A stretch of DNA of 64,000 nt from Diphasiastrum complanatum (Eukaryota; Streptophyta; Lycopodiopsida; Lycopodiales; Lycopodiaceae), in NCBI GenBank assembly GCA_029204225.1, contig CM055103.1, forward strand, positions 24,750,656 through 24,814,655, written 5' to 3'. A program made the translations under genes and the position numbers. Under the pieces are notes generated by a model. It was not told the origin of the DNA, did no database searches, and saw only the letters and a program-made list of their open reading frames with translations. Every line of letters begins with the position of its first letter. Position 1 is the stretch's first letter. Positions 11,618 to 22,544 of the stretch are shown here, piece by piece.

Positions 11618-12650
11618 CCTGATTTTTGTCCTCTGAGCTTGACTATATATGAGACCATATAAAACTGTACGATGACCCCAATCGATTTATGTATAATAAA
11701 AGTGTACCTATAGTAATCTAGCTAACAAATAACTCATGAAATATCTGTCAAGGACTCTAATGAAGCTTTTCTATGCATGTGAGTTTTAGCAGTTTTCAAA
11801 TGCTTGCACATCCTTGATTGTAGAAAGCTGTGAAAGGATTGCTCAGGTGCTGAAATTATTCCTGGAAGTCCTTGTAACTTATGTTACTCTTACATTTCCT
11901 GAGATAATGCATTTTGGTTTCAATTTTTGCCTTCATTACAAAAGAGACAGACATGTTTTACCCATTTCAACTTTGGCCGACTCCATCTTTTTTCTGGTCT
12001 CAAGTCAAGCAAGTTGGTTTGTATCCTCAAAATGGAATTTTTCTTTTGTATAAACATATCCAATGTTGTTGTGTTGGGCCTTCTATGGCTGAATTTATCC
12101 ATTGCTTGTAATATTGCATTTTTTGCCTAAATGTATCTTCTCAGATTTTTTGGGTGAGCCTTTTCAAAATTGCTTTACTTGTTGGTTGTCTTTTGGCCAT
12201 TGATCTTGCTATTTTTATTTTTTTAACAAATTAAGTGAGTGGTCAATATTTACAGCATTTACAGCATTAAGGCCAAGCCAATTTACTAGAGTTTTGGAGC
12301 AAAGCTCCTTAGATGTCACTACACAACTGTTTTTTGATGTCAAGCCACCATCCAATTCCCAAGTCATTGAGGAAGTTGACAACTTTGATTTGGCACTTTT
12401 GAAAGTTGTTACCCTTCTAAATTTCTCATGCGTTCAAGGTGCCAAATGGTTCTTGGCATTGTGAGTAAATTTTTACAAGTTTCTTTCTATCCATGATTCA
12501 ACAAAAAGGTAGCACATGGCATGCTACGGTCCTCATGCCATTACATGATTCTTTATAACTAAGAATTGTGATTTGGTACATAGTTGAAAATCCCGCCACC
12601 CATAAAATTAAATATGTCCATCAAATGACAGTTTGTTTTCTCTTAAATAT
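11616..12650. other. No recognised gene downstream of GID4
   Basis: Overlapping short frames at 11814-12130 in all plus frames have no family signature and behave like AT-rich chance frames. Nothing else is supported. Confidence 0.4.
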
Positions 12651-12654
12651 AGGT

Positions 12655-12945
12655 TTATTTTTATTAGGTTATTTGTTTATGGAGCTCCAAAGACTAGCAT
12701 GCTAGCTTACAAAAAAATTGCTAAAAAAGTGCACTAGAGAAAAAAATTCAATTTAAATATTTTTTTTAGAGCATTATTTTTTGGAGCTGCTTTGATTAGT
12801 AGCATGACAACATGCTAGCCAAGGTGGCTCCAAAAGGAAAATTATTATTTTTTTTAAATTTTTGCTTTTATTTTTTTGTGTTTTGGCACATTGCGTGCTA
12901 GCCTTTAAAGCTCCATAAACATTTTTTTGTAATAAAATTAAATAT
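12655..12945. repeat. Foldback (MITE-like) element with imperfect inverted arms
   Basis: The left arm near 12668-12705 (GTTTATGGAGCTCCAAAGAC, then TAGCATGCTAGC) is the inverse of the right arm near 12890-12925 (GCGTGCTAGCCTTTAAAGC, then TCCATAAAC). AT-rich flanks containing TAATAAAATTAAATAT occur on both sides. A third, direct-orientation partial copy is at 13012-13080 (AAATGGAGTTCCAAAGGC). No coding capacity is seen. It resembles a non-autonomous foldback element. Confidence 0.6.
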
Positions 12946-13079
12946 ATTTAGAAAATAGCAAAGTGTCTTTTGATTGATTTATTAAATTGTCTTTGCTACC
13001 TTTTAAATATAGGTTTGTTTTGAGTATGAAAGAGCGTTAAATGGAGTTCCAAAGGCTAAAATGCTAGCCTAAGAGAAAA

Positions 13080-15172
13080 GAATTCCAAATTAAAAAAGAA
13101 GAAATCAAACATTTGATTTTTTTTTAAGAAAAATTTAATTTAATTTGAAGTAGAATGCAAATCTAGGCAGTTCCAAAAAAGATTTTAATCTTATTCTCCA
13201 TTGAATTTCACAAAAAAAAAATGACGCAATTGGCAAGCCTTTACATTTTTATTGCACTGTGTCTGATGTTGTAGTGAACCATAGCATCTCGTGCCACATG
13301 CGATAAGAAAAAATTGTTGTCAAATGCTAAAATAATAGTGACATTCATGTCTATTCACCTAGTTATTGAATGATATATTGCTATATGTTGACCAATAGTT
13401 TTAGTGACATCAAAAAAGCGTGGATACCCAACAAATTGGAACCTTACTACCTTTCAAATATCCATATTTTCAAAGAAAAAACATTCTGTATTTTCAAGTA
13501 CATCAAAATATCGAAACCCTTTGCAACTGGTAGATGGGAATTGAACCAATCTACTTGTAATATAGGTTTTTTTTTTTTCTTGCGCCTCACTCTTTTGAGC
13601 CAGATTGATAGATAGCCAACATAAAACCTAGCTAGTTTGTCACACTCTTGAGAGGACCTTGTAGATAGACCAACCACAATGTTTTTGAAAGTGAAAAAAT
13701 CTCCTTGAATGAGCAGCCATCTAAGTTGACAACCTTTTTGGATAAACTAGGGAGAACCATGGGAGGTATGTACAAGACTTTGCTTGTAAAACTACAAAAG
13801 TATTCCTATCATTAATCACAAAATAGGTATTTGAACATGGCAAAAACATGTGTTGGGCCCTCAAAACATTTGATGTTTCTTTCTTGGCCACTTGAAGCTA
13901 TTGTTGAAGCCTATCCATCTCTTGACCTTATCGTATGGTTCTTTTATCTAAACAAGTATTAAATTTTTGCGAGGTTTCTACCTTCAAGTATTGGTACCCT
14001 TACATGATTTTGACTTGAAAAATTACTATCTTTGCCTTATCCAAGGTCATTGAGTAGTATAGACTAATGAGACTTATGATCTATGATGGGTTGTAAAGTT
14101 GTGAAAGCTTTTGACCTATGCAAGCTATGTTTGGTTACCATAACTCTTATCCATTTAGTGAAGCTTCACCAATTTTCTCTAGCTTATTGATCACTTGCAT
14201 GTTCTTTTTAAATTGTCATCAATTGATCATATTTTTGATGCCTAACACATAATTATATCACAACTATAAATATGTAGTAGTCTTGGGTATGAAAGAGATC
14301 ATGGAGATGCACACAATTACTATATAATTTGTTTTGAAAACAACAAAATCATTGGAATGGAACCAACAAGGTAAGTAGTTCATCCATTATCTTTGCAGTT
14401 TCAAATGATTTAGGAAACAACGATAAAAAAGAAAAAAAGTTTGATATATGAAGCTACATCATTAGCCATCCATTCAATGTCTTATTTAAAGATTATATAG
14501 AAAGACTCATTGGCCCAAAATTGATGTCCAATTTAGATCGGCAACCTTCCTCCACATTTACATTCAACAATTTGAAAACTTGAATTGCAGGCCTTATGAA
14601 TCTCTGTTTGCAAGCTGTTAGAGAGAGCACTTTATTAAAATAGGTGAGATTCAATTGAATATTGGGTGTTCTATGAAATACATATGATGGAATCCATTGA
14701 ATAATTAGCTTACAATATAGTTGTTTTTTTTATTATGTGGAAGCTAAAAACAATCCATTTTTTTTATCATGATTTCCTTCTCTATTTTAGAAAAATCTAG
14801 TGAGGTTTATGTAATGCTTGTCAAAAGCCTTCCTAGGTGATTGTTAGTGCCCAATATTAAGGGGGTTAAAAAACCAATTTTTATTAAGTTTATAATAAAC
14901 CTCAATATGCAAACCATCCCTCCATATGTTGGATACCATGCTACAAATTTGAATGAGGTATATCTTGTATAAAATGTATAGGTCAACATTGAGTGATAGA
15001 GTGTTTAAGTAGCGTCTTTAAAGCACAATAGGATGTAGAATATCGTACGAGGACGATGACGTTTGTTGCAAGATGTTAATATAAGCCGAAGCCTGAACTA
15101 ACTAATGCTTGGAATATCATACATCATCGAAGGGAAATCTAAGAGGACCATCTTGAAATCTAACAAATTGTG
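13080..15172. other. No recognised gene; AT-rich intergenic DNA
   Basis: Only short unrelated frames are present (for example 13370-13615). It lies immediately downstream, in the copia reading direction, of the RT relic at 15173-15493, but I found no RT or RNase H continuation in it. Confidence 0.4.
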
Positions 15173-16730
15173 CTACATCATTCTTATTATTACTTGCAAT
15201 TTGTAGAATAAGGCATATTGCTTCAAGCCATAAAGTGCTTTGTGGAGTTTGCATACATGATCTTTTTTTCCATTGATAACATAACCTTCTGGTCGCATTA
15301 TGTAAATATCTTCTTCTATAACTCCATTGAGATATGTTGTCTGTACATGTAATTGATGTACTTCAAGATTGGCAGCAGTAGCAGTAGCATAAGATAATAA
15401 CAATCTGATCGAAGAATGGTAAACAACATGACTGAAAGTTTCAAAAAAATTAATATTAGGGATCTGAGAAAATCCCTGAGCCACCAATGTCACAGACTTT
15501 CCTTTGGTCTATGCTCTCATGCCCTTTACACTTGATCTTGAAAATCTATTTGCAATCAATTATATTTATGTTTGCATGCAATTCGACAATAGACCATGTT
15601 TTGTTTTATTTTATCAAAGAATTGTTCTCTTTTCGTTGCTTTTCTCTAGAGATTTGAATCAGGTTCTGTGATTGCTTCATCAACAGATGTTGATTCTTGA
15701 ATAAGATAACAAGCAAATTCATCAATGTATTTGACAAGCTGTGTTCGAATTCTTGTTGATCTTTTGGGAGGCAACGAAGGCTGTATATCATAATCTTGAA
15801 ATTGTTGTTACAAGTAGTAGTATTTTCTTCTAAGTCGTTGTTTATAAGTTGTTCATTTCTTGAAATATTTGAATCTAGAATTCGAAGTTCAGGTGTGTGA
15901 ACAACAAAAGTAATTTGTGATCCTTTTTGGATTATTTTCTGGTCATATAAATCAATAGATTGCCCTTCAAAAAATATTACATCGTTGTTATTAAAATTTT
16001 CAGAAGTAGCAAGATCATAGAGCTTGTAAGTCTTATATGAGAAAGTATAAACAATAAAAATTGATTTAATACTATTGAAGTCCAACTTTTTTCTGGTCTC
16101 TTTTGCAATTTGCGATTAGGCCATACATTCGAATACTTGATGCAATTAAGTGATGGTTTGGAGCCTTTCCAAACTTCGTACGAGATTTGGCTTGAGAGGC
16201 TTTTAGTTGAACATTTCACTCCATAAATATTTGGGAAGTGATGTGTGAGTAAGCATGCACTTTGCAGATTCGTGCCCAAGCCTATAGTGCCAAATCAACT
16301 ATTTATTCACAAGAACAGATGTATTTAAAGCTTCATTTGTTTAATATGACTAAGGTTATATAGTTTAAGGATACTATTTGTCCTATCAACAATCTTACAC
16401 TTATCAAATTCGAATTCTACTTTATGTCCCAAATCTCTAATCTTGCTAATAGATATTTGGTTTGTATTAAGTACATAAATTTTTTAGAAAGTAGTCTGAA
16501 TTGACCATTTTGGAAGTTTAATCTAACAGTGTCTTCACCTTCGATTACATGTAAACTATTGTCACCAAGGTGAACAAACTTTTTTGGTATTGAAAGACAT
16601 ATAATACTGGAACAGTTCTAGGTGACAAGAAATATTCCATGCAAGCCGAGCATTGGAGGATCCAAAGCTCGAAGATTTTTATCAAATTATTCTGGCAAAC
16701 AATCCAAGATTCAATAATCATTTGTAGAAC
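15173..16730 (-). pseudogene. Ty1/copia relic (protease end, integrase end, RT start)
   Basis: Read from 16730 downward, the protease end appears near 16580 (KVHLGDNSLHVIEGEG). It is followed after a deletion by the integrase C-terminal part at 16150-16230 (KSLSSQISYEVWKGSKPS). Then comes a linker (15606-16085; YKLYDLATSENFNNNDVIFF matches the copia pattern of YRLYDP followed by DVIF). The reverse transcriptase is at 15173-15493 (LVAQGFSQIP, NFFETFSHVV, LEVHQLHVQTTYLNG, DIYIMRPEGYV, HKALYGLKQ). The integrase core, the RT YVDD box and RNase H are lost. Family membership is clear from these blocks; the copy is dead. Confidence 0.85.
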
Positions 16731-16878
16731 CTTTTTTTTGAACTCAAGATTTTGAAAAAAAAGGTTCTACCTGTATACACAAAGTAGAAGTTTGCAAAAT
16801 AATTAGACAACATGGTGAAAAACTTGAAAAAAAATAAATTTTCAAATATTGATATACAAATGATACAGAAAACAACTA

Positions 16879-17240
16879 GTGAATTTGTGGATGCAGTTCG
16901 AAGTGCATGGGGTGTTATATGGTAAGATTTCGATGTTACACTACTATAGAGAAATATATACAATTAGTCTACATACTTTTGGTACTGATTTAGATTATGT
17001 TTTTATGACATGCAGGACATATTATGGCATCATGCGACATTCTTTGCAAGAAATAGCGGAAGTCTTAGCATATGGTCATCGCAAGGAATGGAAAAATCTC
17101 ATTGGCAAGCAAGAGCGGCATTTCATAAAAGTACACAACATGTGGGACTAGCACAAAGAACAACTATATATTGCAACTTTTCCAATGGTTTTACAAAAGA
17201 ATCCAAATTCGTCATAATAAAAATCGACGGATTATAAAAA
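16879..17240 (+). pseudogene. Transposase-like C-terminal fragment (unclassified family)
   Basis: Plus-strand frames give ILWHHATFFARN, then SIWSSQGMEKSHWQARAAFH and KSTQHVG, and MQLFQWFYKRIQIRHNKNRR. The pattern of a Gly-Met-Glu-Lys-Ser-His core, a conserved Thr-Gln-His and a downstream aromatic helix resembles the C-terminal end of eukaryotic DDE-type transposase-like proteins. I cannot name the family. It sits directly upstream of, and in the same direction as, the fragment at 17385-18490, suggesting rearranged parts of one gene or two tandem copies. Confidence 0.4.
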
Positions 17241-17384
17241 ATTTCAAAAAGCATGCAAATTTATACAAGCCAATAGGCAATAGACACACCTCTTCAAAAG
17301 GTAGATCATCTTCTTTATTGCACATTTTCTCCAGAGCCATTTCCAAGCAATCTTTCCCTGAATAAAACTCATCATCATTTACAC

Positions 17385-18490
17385 ATTGGATCATCTTTAA
17401 GTCATGTTTTACCAAGAAAGTCAACAAAGGAAATGATAAAAAATGCTCGGTTTGAAAAAATGAAAAATGAAATTGTAGAGACTGTTTTGATTAAGGTTCA
17501 ATCATACTTAGATGCGAATGTAATACAAGGTGCATGTGATGTATCTGGAATTAGCATAAATGCTTATTCTACGTTTTTTACAATAGTTAAAGAAGCTTTT
17601 TCCCAAGTGATGGTGAAGAAAAATTTATAATCTTTCGCGTCCACATCGGGTAAGGTTAGCTAGAAATTTTTATAATGACGGAATGTTCAAAGTAGTTGGC
17701 CAACCACTTCATATAACTGAATTATACAAATCAGAATATGGTGAGCTCAATTACAACGATTGTAATAATATTTGTCTTGATATTGAAAATGTTCTAAAAT
17801 ACATTATTTGATCTTATAAACTAGACGAACATCAAGTAAATGGAAAGATCATTATTGTAATAAAATTGGATGAATCTGAAATCACCAAGAGTTAGAAATT
17901 GGAATGAGTGAGTGTCACTTTGATGAACAAAATTTCAGATACAAATGATCGAACGTTTAGTGTTCAATCGAAAAATCACATATGGTGGTTGGTGGCATTC
18001 TTGGTATACATTTAAATTTTCATTTAGAATATCTTTATTAACAATTTATACCTTGCCAGTTTTTATTGACGGCACTACTTGTTTCTCTACAGGACTTGAA
18101 AGAGGACCATAAAATACTTTCATAGATATTTTCAAGAACAAATTATGGCGAGATTATAAAGAGACATTTGGAGGGTGAGAAATTTACAGTCGAAAACCAT
18201 GGAAGTTTTCAAATTCAATGGCACCTTATAGAGGATTTGAAAACATTAAAATGTATGTATAATGTATCTCCTGGGGCAACATCAAAGCATCCATGTCTTT
18301 ATTGCATGAAGGATTGTTACAATATGAATGTGGGATGATCAACAAATACTGGCCCAACATGAGAAGCTGAAGATCCAAATATGAAAAGGGTTCTGTCAGT
18401 TTTATTAAAATATGTTCACATATGCACATGCTGAGGTTCGTATTATTGAAAAACTTATTTACCTGCATATTCTCCTCCAAAACAAGATTC
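17385..18490 (+). pseudogene. Unclassified DDE-like transposase relic, copy 1
   Basis: Blocks readable in order (with stops between them) are ARFEKMKNEIVETVL, VQSYLDANVIQGACDVSGIS, PHRVRLARNFYNDGMFKVVG, QPLHITELYKSEYGELNYND, DIENVLKYII, KIIIVIKLDESEI (a candidate first catalytic Asp/Glu strand), SVTLMNK, WHLIEDLKTLKCMYNVSPGA, and SKHPCLYCMKDC (a Cys pair), then HICTC and AEVRIIEKLIYLHI. The layout (helical N-terminal part, DDE-like strand, CxxC insert, His/Cys-rich helix) is that of a large eukaryotic DNA transposon protein, but I cannot assign a superfamily with confidence. The first half recurs at 25607-26153 at high identity, confirming a mobile repeat. Several in-frame stops make this copy inactive. 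Confidence 0.55.
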
Positions 18491-20120
18491 AGAGAGGAGA
18501 AAACGAAAGCGATCTCAACCATCTCGGCTTGTTATTTGTATACAGAACGGGTGTGTTTCAAAGAAGAGGAGGTCTCTTGCCTCCAAATAAAATGAGGGAT
18601 TTTTCCAAGCCATCTCCTCTGGATGAGATTCTTTCTTCTAGGCATTCTCCTCCCAATTCTCCTCCTAAGTCTCCTTCTTCTTCTCCCAAAACTCCATATT
18701 TACCTTCTCCTGCTAAATCTTCCTCTTCTAATAAATCTCCTCTTCCTAAATCTCCTCCTCCTACCCCCCTAAATATTAGTTCCCCTCCACCTATTCTAGG
18801 AAATGATTTAGATGATTTTGTTAATGTAAAGGTAAAATCAATTTTGGATGACAATTCTTTTTTTGGTTTATCTGTATTACTTTCGTCACCCCCTACACTT
18901 GCCTTTGTAAATACTCCTCAATATGTATAGTATGACCAATTGTTAAACACGTATCTTAAAGCTTTAAATCCTCGATACAGTTTTAGGATGCCGAAGACCA
19001 CTGCTGGTCTCTCCCTTTCTAGTTTAGATACAGATGAATTAGAAAGTAGGGATAATGTAGGAGGTGGGGCCATTCAGTACTGGATGGAGTTTTCTTAGAC
19101 CCCATTGTATATAGATGTAGCATTGTTTCCCCTTCAATTTATGGCTGCATTTGATTTTCCTGATTTGAAAAGTTTGCACGATGATATGTTCCAATACATC
19201 AGACTGGGGACTCATTTTCTCGTGCTGCCATACATAACAAAGTAAGTGTTTTTTTTTAGATTTTATTATGTTGAATGTTTCATATGAATTTTGTTTTCAC
19301 ATTGATTCTCATAAATTTATTGTAATCTGATTGCAGTGATCATTGGAGCTTATATGTGATGTCCTTATATGTCAATGATGAGGGTGTGTGTAATCCAGTT
19401 TGTTTAAAGATGAACTCTATTACACACACACACACACACACACACAAAATTGCCAGGAGGCATATCTAGAAAATACTAGAACTCTTTCCAATACCAAATG
19501 CAAAAGCATATACGAGGCTAAAAATTGTTGATGCAGAGGTAAAAATTTGTCAATATCGGTTTGACGCACCCTTGTAGTTATTGTTTGGTTTCTTTTCATA
19601 ACGTACGCACTGATCCAATATTCAAACAATATTTTTTGGATATCGGTTCGATGTGCGCTTGTTTCCGTTGTAGATCTAATTATAACATCCTACGCGTTGA
19701 TCCGATATCTCATAATGTTAAAATTTGGATTCTGCAGTCCTCCCAGCAGGTTGATTCTGTCAGCTATGGTTGGTATAGCATATGCAATGCCAGACACTTT
19801 TTTAATTAGCTTGCACTACAAGATGGACTTCCAAATCTGGAAGAGGTAATCTTCGATTAATAACTTTTAACTGTGTTTTTGTTTTTTTCATATTCAAATT
19901 CCTATTAACTGATCTTTGATTAATTACATTTAACTGTGTTTATGTTTTTTTTCAATTTAAATGTCCAAAGGTCTCCCCAGTGGAGATAATGCACTTCAGG
20001 CAAGAGATCATAAAGCTTGTGATCGAAAATTCATATCCAGTTGTAGTGGCCGAGTGTTCTCCACCCAAGCTACTTCCAACTGGAGAAATAAATTTAGAGA
20101 TCATAGATAGTTGATACTGA
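18491..20120 (+). pseudogene. Ulp1 (C48)-like protease gene relic with proline/serine-rich N-terminal part
   Basis: A Pro/Ser/Lys-rich segment (18590-18790; repeated SPP, SSP and KSPP) is followed by a domain with DVALFPLQFMAAFDFPDLKS. An intron at 19242-19336 (GTAAGT..TTGCAG) splits LPYITK from SDHWSLYVMSLYVNDE. The HW of DHWSL fits the catalytic His of Ulp1-type SUMO proteases, and CLKMNSI fits the strand that normally carries Asp. After a diverged stretch, a third exon from 19739 gives SSQQVDSVSYGWYSICNARH, matching the Q..DCG block but with Tyr in place of the catalytic Cys. The last exon (from about 19971) gives EIMHFRQEIIKLVIE, like the C-terminal helix of the domain. A TAG near 18928, another near 19098, and the lost catalytic residues indicate decay. 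Such domains are known passengers of plant DNA transposons. It lies just after the transposase-like relic, same strand. Confidence 0.55.
19422..19446. repeat. (CA)n microsatellite within the Ulp1-like relic
   Basis: Twelve CA units follow the exon encoding CLKMNSIT and interrupt the expected continuation of the protease domain. Confidence 0.95.
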
Positions 20121-20291
20121 TTAAATATTCGTCTCACTTGATGTGGATGAGACACATATACAGAAAATTTTAATAGAAATATATTTAAAGTTTTTCCATG
20201 ATTGTTCTTACTTGTTTTTTTTTCCTCTTATCAATTCAGGTTATGATTCATTCATCTTCAATTTCTACGGTTTTTCCACATGTTTGTTTTT

Positions 20292-20495
20292 CATAGCCTT
20301 GGTCTGCCTTGTCTTTACCATGGTTTTTTTTGGATAAGTTCAGAATGATGATCTAATCGAACCTTTGCCACAACCAATCCAAACATGCGACATTAGTTCA
20401 CTTAGATTTGTTGCAGCAAAGCTTTGATCAGATCATCATCTGAACATATCCAAATATTTCAAGACAAGGACAATACAGACCAAGGCAATGAAGAT
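20292..20495. repeat. Long imperfect hairpin (inverted repeat, arms about 85 bases)
   Basis: The left arm, about 20292-20376, contains TCATAGCCTTGGTCTGCC and CAGAATGATGATCTAATC. It is the inverse of the right arm, about 20410-20495, which contains GATCAGATCATCATCTGAAC and CAGACCAAGGCAATGAAG. The loop is about 33 bases. It lies just after the Ulp1-like relic. It could be a foldback transposon or a hairpin-RNA source. Confidence 0.7.
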
Positions 20496-20548
20496 AAAAA
20501 GTACAACCAATATATACGAGATTTCAACAAGGGCAAGCGTCGATTCGA

Positions 20549-20712
20549 TATCTGATTGTAGTGGTCACTGGAGTTCAAGTGACTGAAGATCTGCCCAATG
20601 GAGATAATGAATTTCCTGCATGAGACAATGAATCTTGTTATCGAAAACTCATATTATTCGCAATTACATTGTGTTTTGCACCATGGAAATGGAGATCATA
20701 GAAATGAAAGAG
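20549..20712 (+). pseudogene. Degenerate second copy of Ulp1-like exon sequences
   Basis: CTGATTGTAGTGGTCACTGG resembles the acceptor and DHWS exon start at 19328. Directly after it, TGGAGATAATGAATTTCCTG, ATGAGACAATGAATC and TTATCGAAAACTCATAT resemble 19980-20035 of the last exon. The intervening exon sequence is absent, so this is a deleted duplicate of the neighbouring gene. Confidence 0.55.
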
Positions 20713-20999
20713 CCTCATAGAAAAAGTGGTTCATATATTTTCAAAAATGATGTATACAAAAAATTGTATTACATCATACAAAATTCCATGTTCATAATCT
20801 ATGGATCTTTAATTTCGATGGATGTTCCAATATCTTTGCATTTTATATGCTCTTCCTGCCTTACTCTTACCTGCACAAGAGGAATTGTTTTAGTTAATAT
20901 ATTTTATGAAACGTATTCACTTAGAAATACAAAAAAAAAAATATTTCTATATGGCATAACGTACCTTTACACCATTCAATCAAAATTGATAGTACTGAG

Positions 21000-22092
21000 G
21001 TAGATCGAATTGCAACATGTCTAGTTCTGATCGAATGTGATAGAGACACCAATCTTCCTTGACCTCAATCATTGCAAGAATGTTGTCATTTCTTTTCACT
21101 CTGATCTGAAGTTGCCGTTGAGGGTTTATACCAAAATCTTGATCAATTGGCTTTCAAACATTTTTGCATTTAATCCATCTTTTTATAATACAGCAACAAA
21201 GTGAGCATTTGTTTTTCGATTTGATATCTAAATGTCATGGATGAGTAACATACTTTGCACTCAACTTGCTGATTTTGTTTTGTATCCCAACCATCATCCA
21301 ACAACTCGGCGATTATTTCAACACTCAAGTCCTTACAAATAAACATTGTTTTCGTTCTCCGAACATTGCATACCAACTTAAGCTATTAATCTATGATCCA
21401 GTGCTACATTTTAATATACTTTGAATATCAATATATAGCCTAGATCAAAAACTTTCTGAAATTGCTGCATCAAGAGAAATCCATTCCTCACTTGAAAAAT
21501 CTAGTAGAGGATATGGCTCCATTTTTATCAGAAAAATAGGTGTGATCATAAAAAAAAACTCCTGACTCTAAAAGTGATTTTGGAGAACGACCTTTATATT
21601 GTAAAATACCTATATCGAATGTATGACATCGATTATCCCTGCAATCGATTGAACTGTTTGCCAAGCAACGAAATTTGATGGATACAAATTTGCAAAACCA
21701 ACAACAACATCTCAAGAAAAATATAATTTAAAGAAAATGCTAACTCTAAAGAAGTTAAATCTGATAACTTACAATTGCATTTTCTTCTATCATTTGGATT
21801 CAAAGCATGAATGTTGAGCTCATTGTAAAGATAAGCATGCTGAACTAAAACTTCCGTGATAGATTGACCCGCAAGTGATACTTTAAAATCCATTATCCTA
21901 CCTTTCCAAGAGCTTCTATATATGTTATCCGATCTTTCTTTTTTTTCGAAATGAGCCTTTTGCAGAGGGATGCATCAAGATCCATTGATATTTTTGATAT
22001 ATTCTTGGTATCCATTGATCTTCTGCATTTTTTTCATTGCAAATATTGATTGCATCAATGATTCCTCTTGGTCTCCGATTATGTGTAGCCAT
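21000..22092 (-). pseudogene. Minus-strand unknown gene of a transposon (MATHN-type first exon)
   Basis: Starting at the ATG complementary to 22090-22092, the minus strand encodes MATHNRRPRGIIDAINICNE followed by KNAEDQWIPRIYQ. The same start recurs at 39495 and 47687 with only a few changes (MATHNQRPRG; DQWIPRIYH), so the frame appears to have been under coding constraint. Further blocks downstream on the same strand are FKVSLAGQSITEVLVQHAY with NELNIHALNPNDRRKCN (21770-21893), CHTFDIGILQYKGRSPKSLL with FFYDHTYFSDKNG (21490-21640), and FICKDLSVEIIAELLDDGWD (about 21280-21350). I do not recognise the family. Stops separate the blocks, and the predicted splice phases do not all fit, so the copy is probably broken. 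It faces the Ulp1-like relic. Confidence 0.4.
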
Positions 22093-22544
22093 TTGTCGAA
22101 AATACGAGTACGCAAGCTGAGAACAGAGAGAATGTAGAGATTGCGAGGTAAACCTAAGAATGACAATCCAAAATAAGAGATAGAATGAAGAAAATGAGAG
22201 GTATACCTATGAATGACAAGAAGTTCCTAAACTACAAGGACTAGTTAACCACAGTTTATGACTATTGACGTCAAATCAACCTCGAGTGTACAATGACGGG
22301 CAACATTAGAGTATTCGGGCAGTAACTATGGTCCAATCACAATTGTTTGTTGTGCCCAGTGGGATATTTGAAAATCACAAAAATTTGGCCGGGAAAGTTA
22401 AATACAATTTTCGTCCGTCAACCACTGTTACAGTTCGTCATAGATGGACACCATTCATTGGGACACACAAGCGATAAAAGCGTGCGAAGTCAAAAACAGC
22501 ATCTTGACAAAGGGCCCATTCTGAGTTCTTATATCCCCTAATGC
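21996..22544. repeat. Dispersed block shared with 39401-39970 and 47593-48162
   Basis: Starting at GATATATTCTTGGTATCC and ending at CTAATGC, this 549-base block is clearly homologous to the two later copies (for example GACGTCAAATCAACCTC, GTCAACCACTGTTACAGTTC, TTGACAAAGGGCCCATT). It includes the first exon of the minus-strand MATHN frame and its presumed promoter. Both block ends are sharp relative to the other copies, marking a transposon terminus or recombination edge. Confidence 0.8.

Noticed and set aside
16718-16963. Minus-strand 81-residue hydrophobic frame
   Set aside because: AT-rich chance frame with poly-Phe/Lys tracts at the edge of the copia relic; no recognisable membrane-protein pattern.
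18558-18854. Minus-strand glycine/glutamate-rich frame
   Set aside because: Antisense shadow of the proline/serine-rich part of the Ulp1-like relic.
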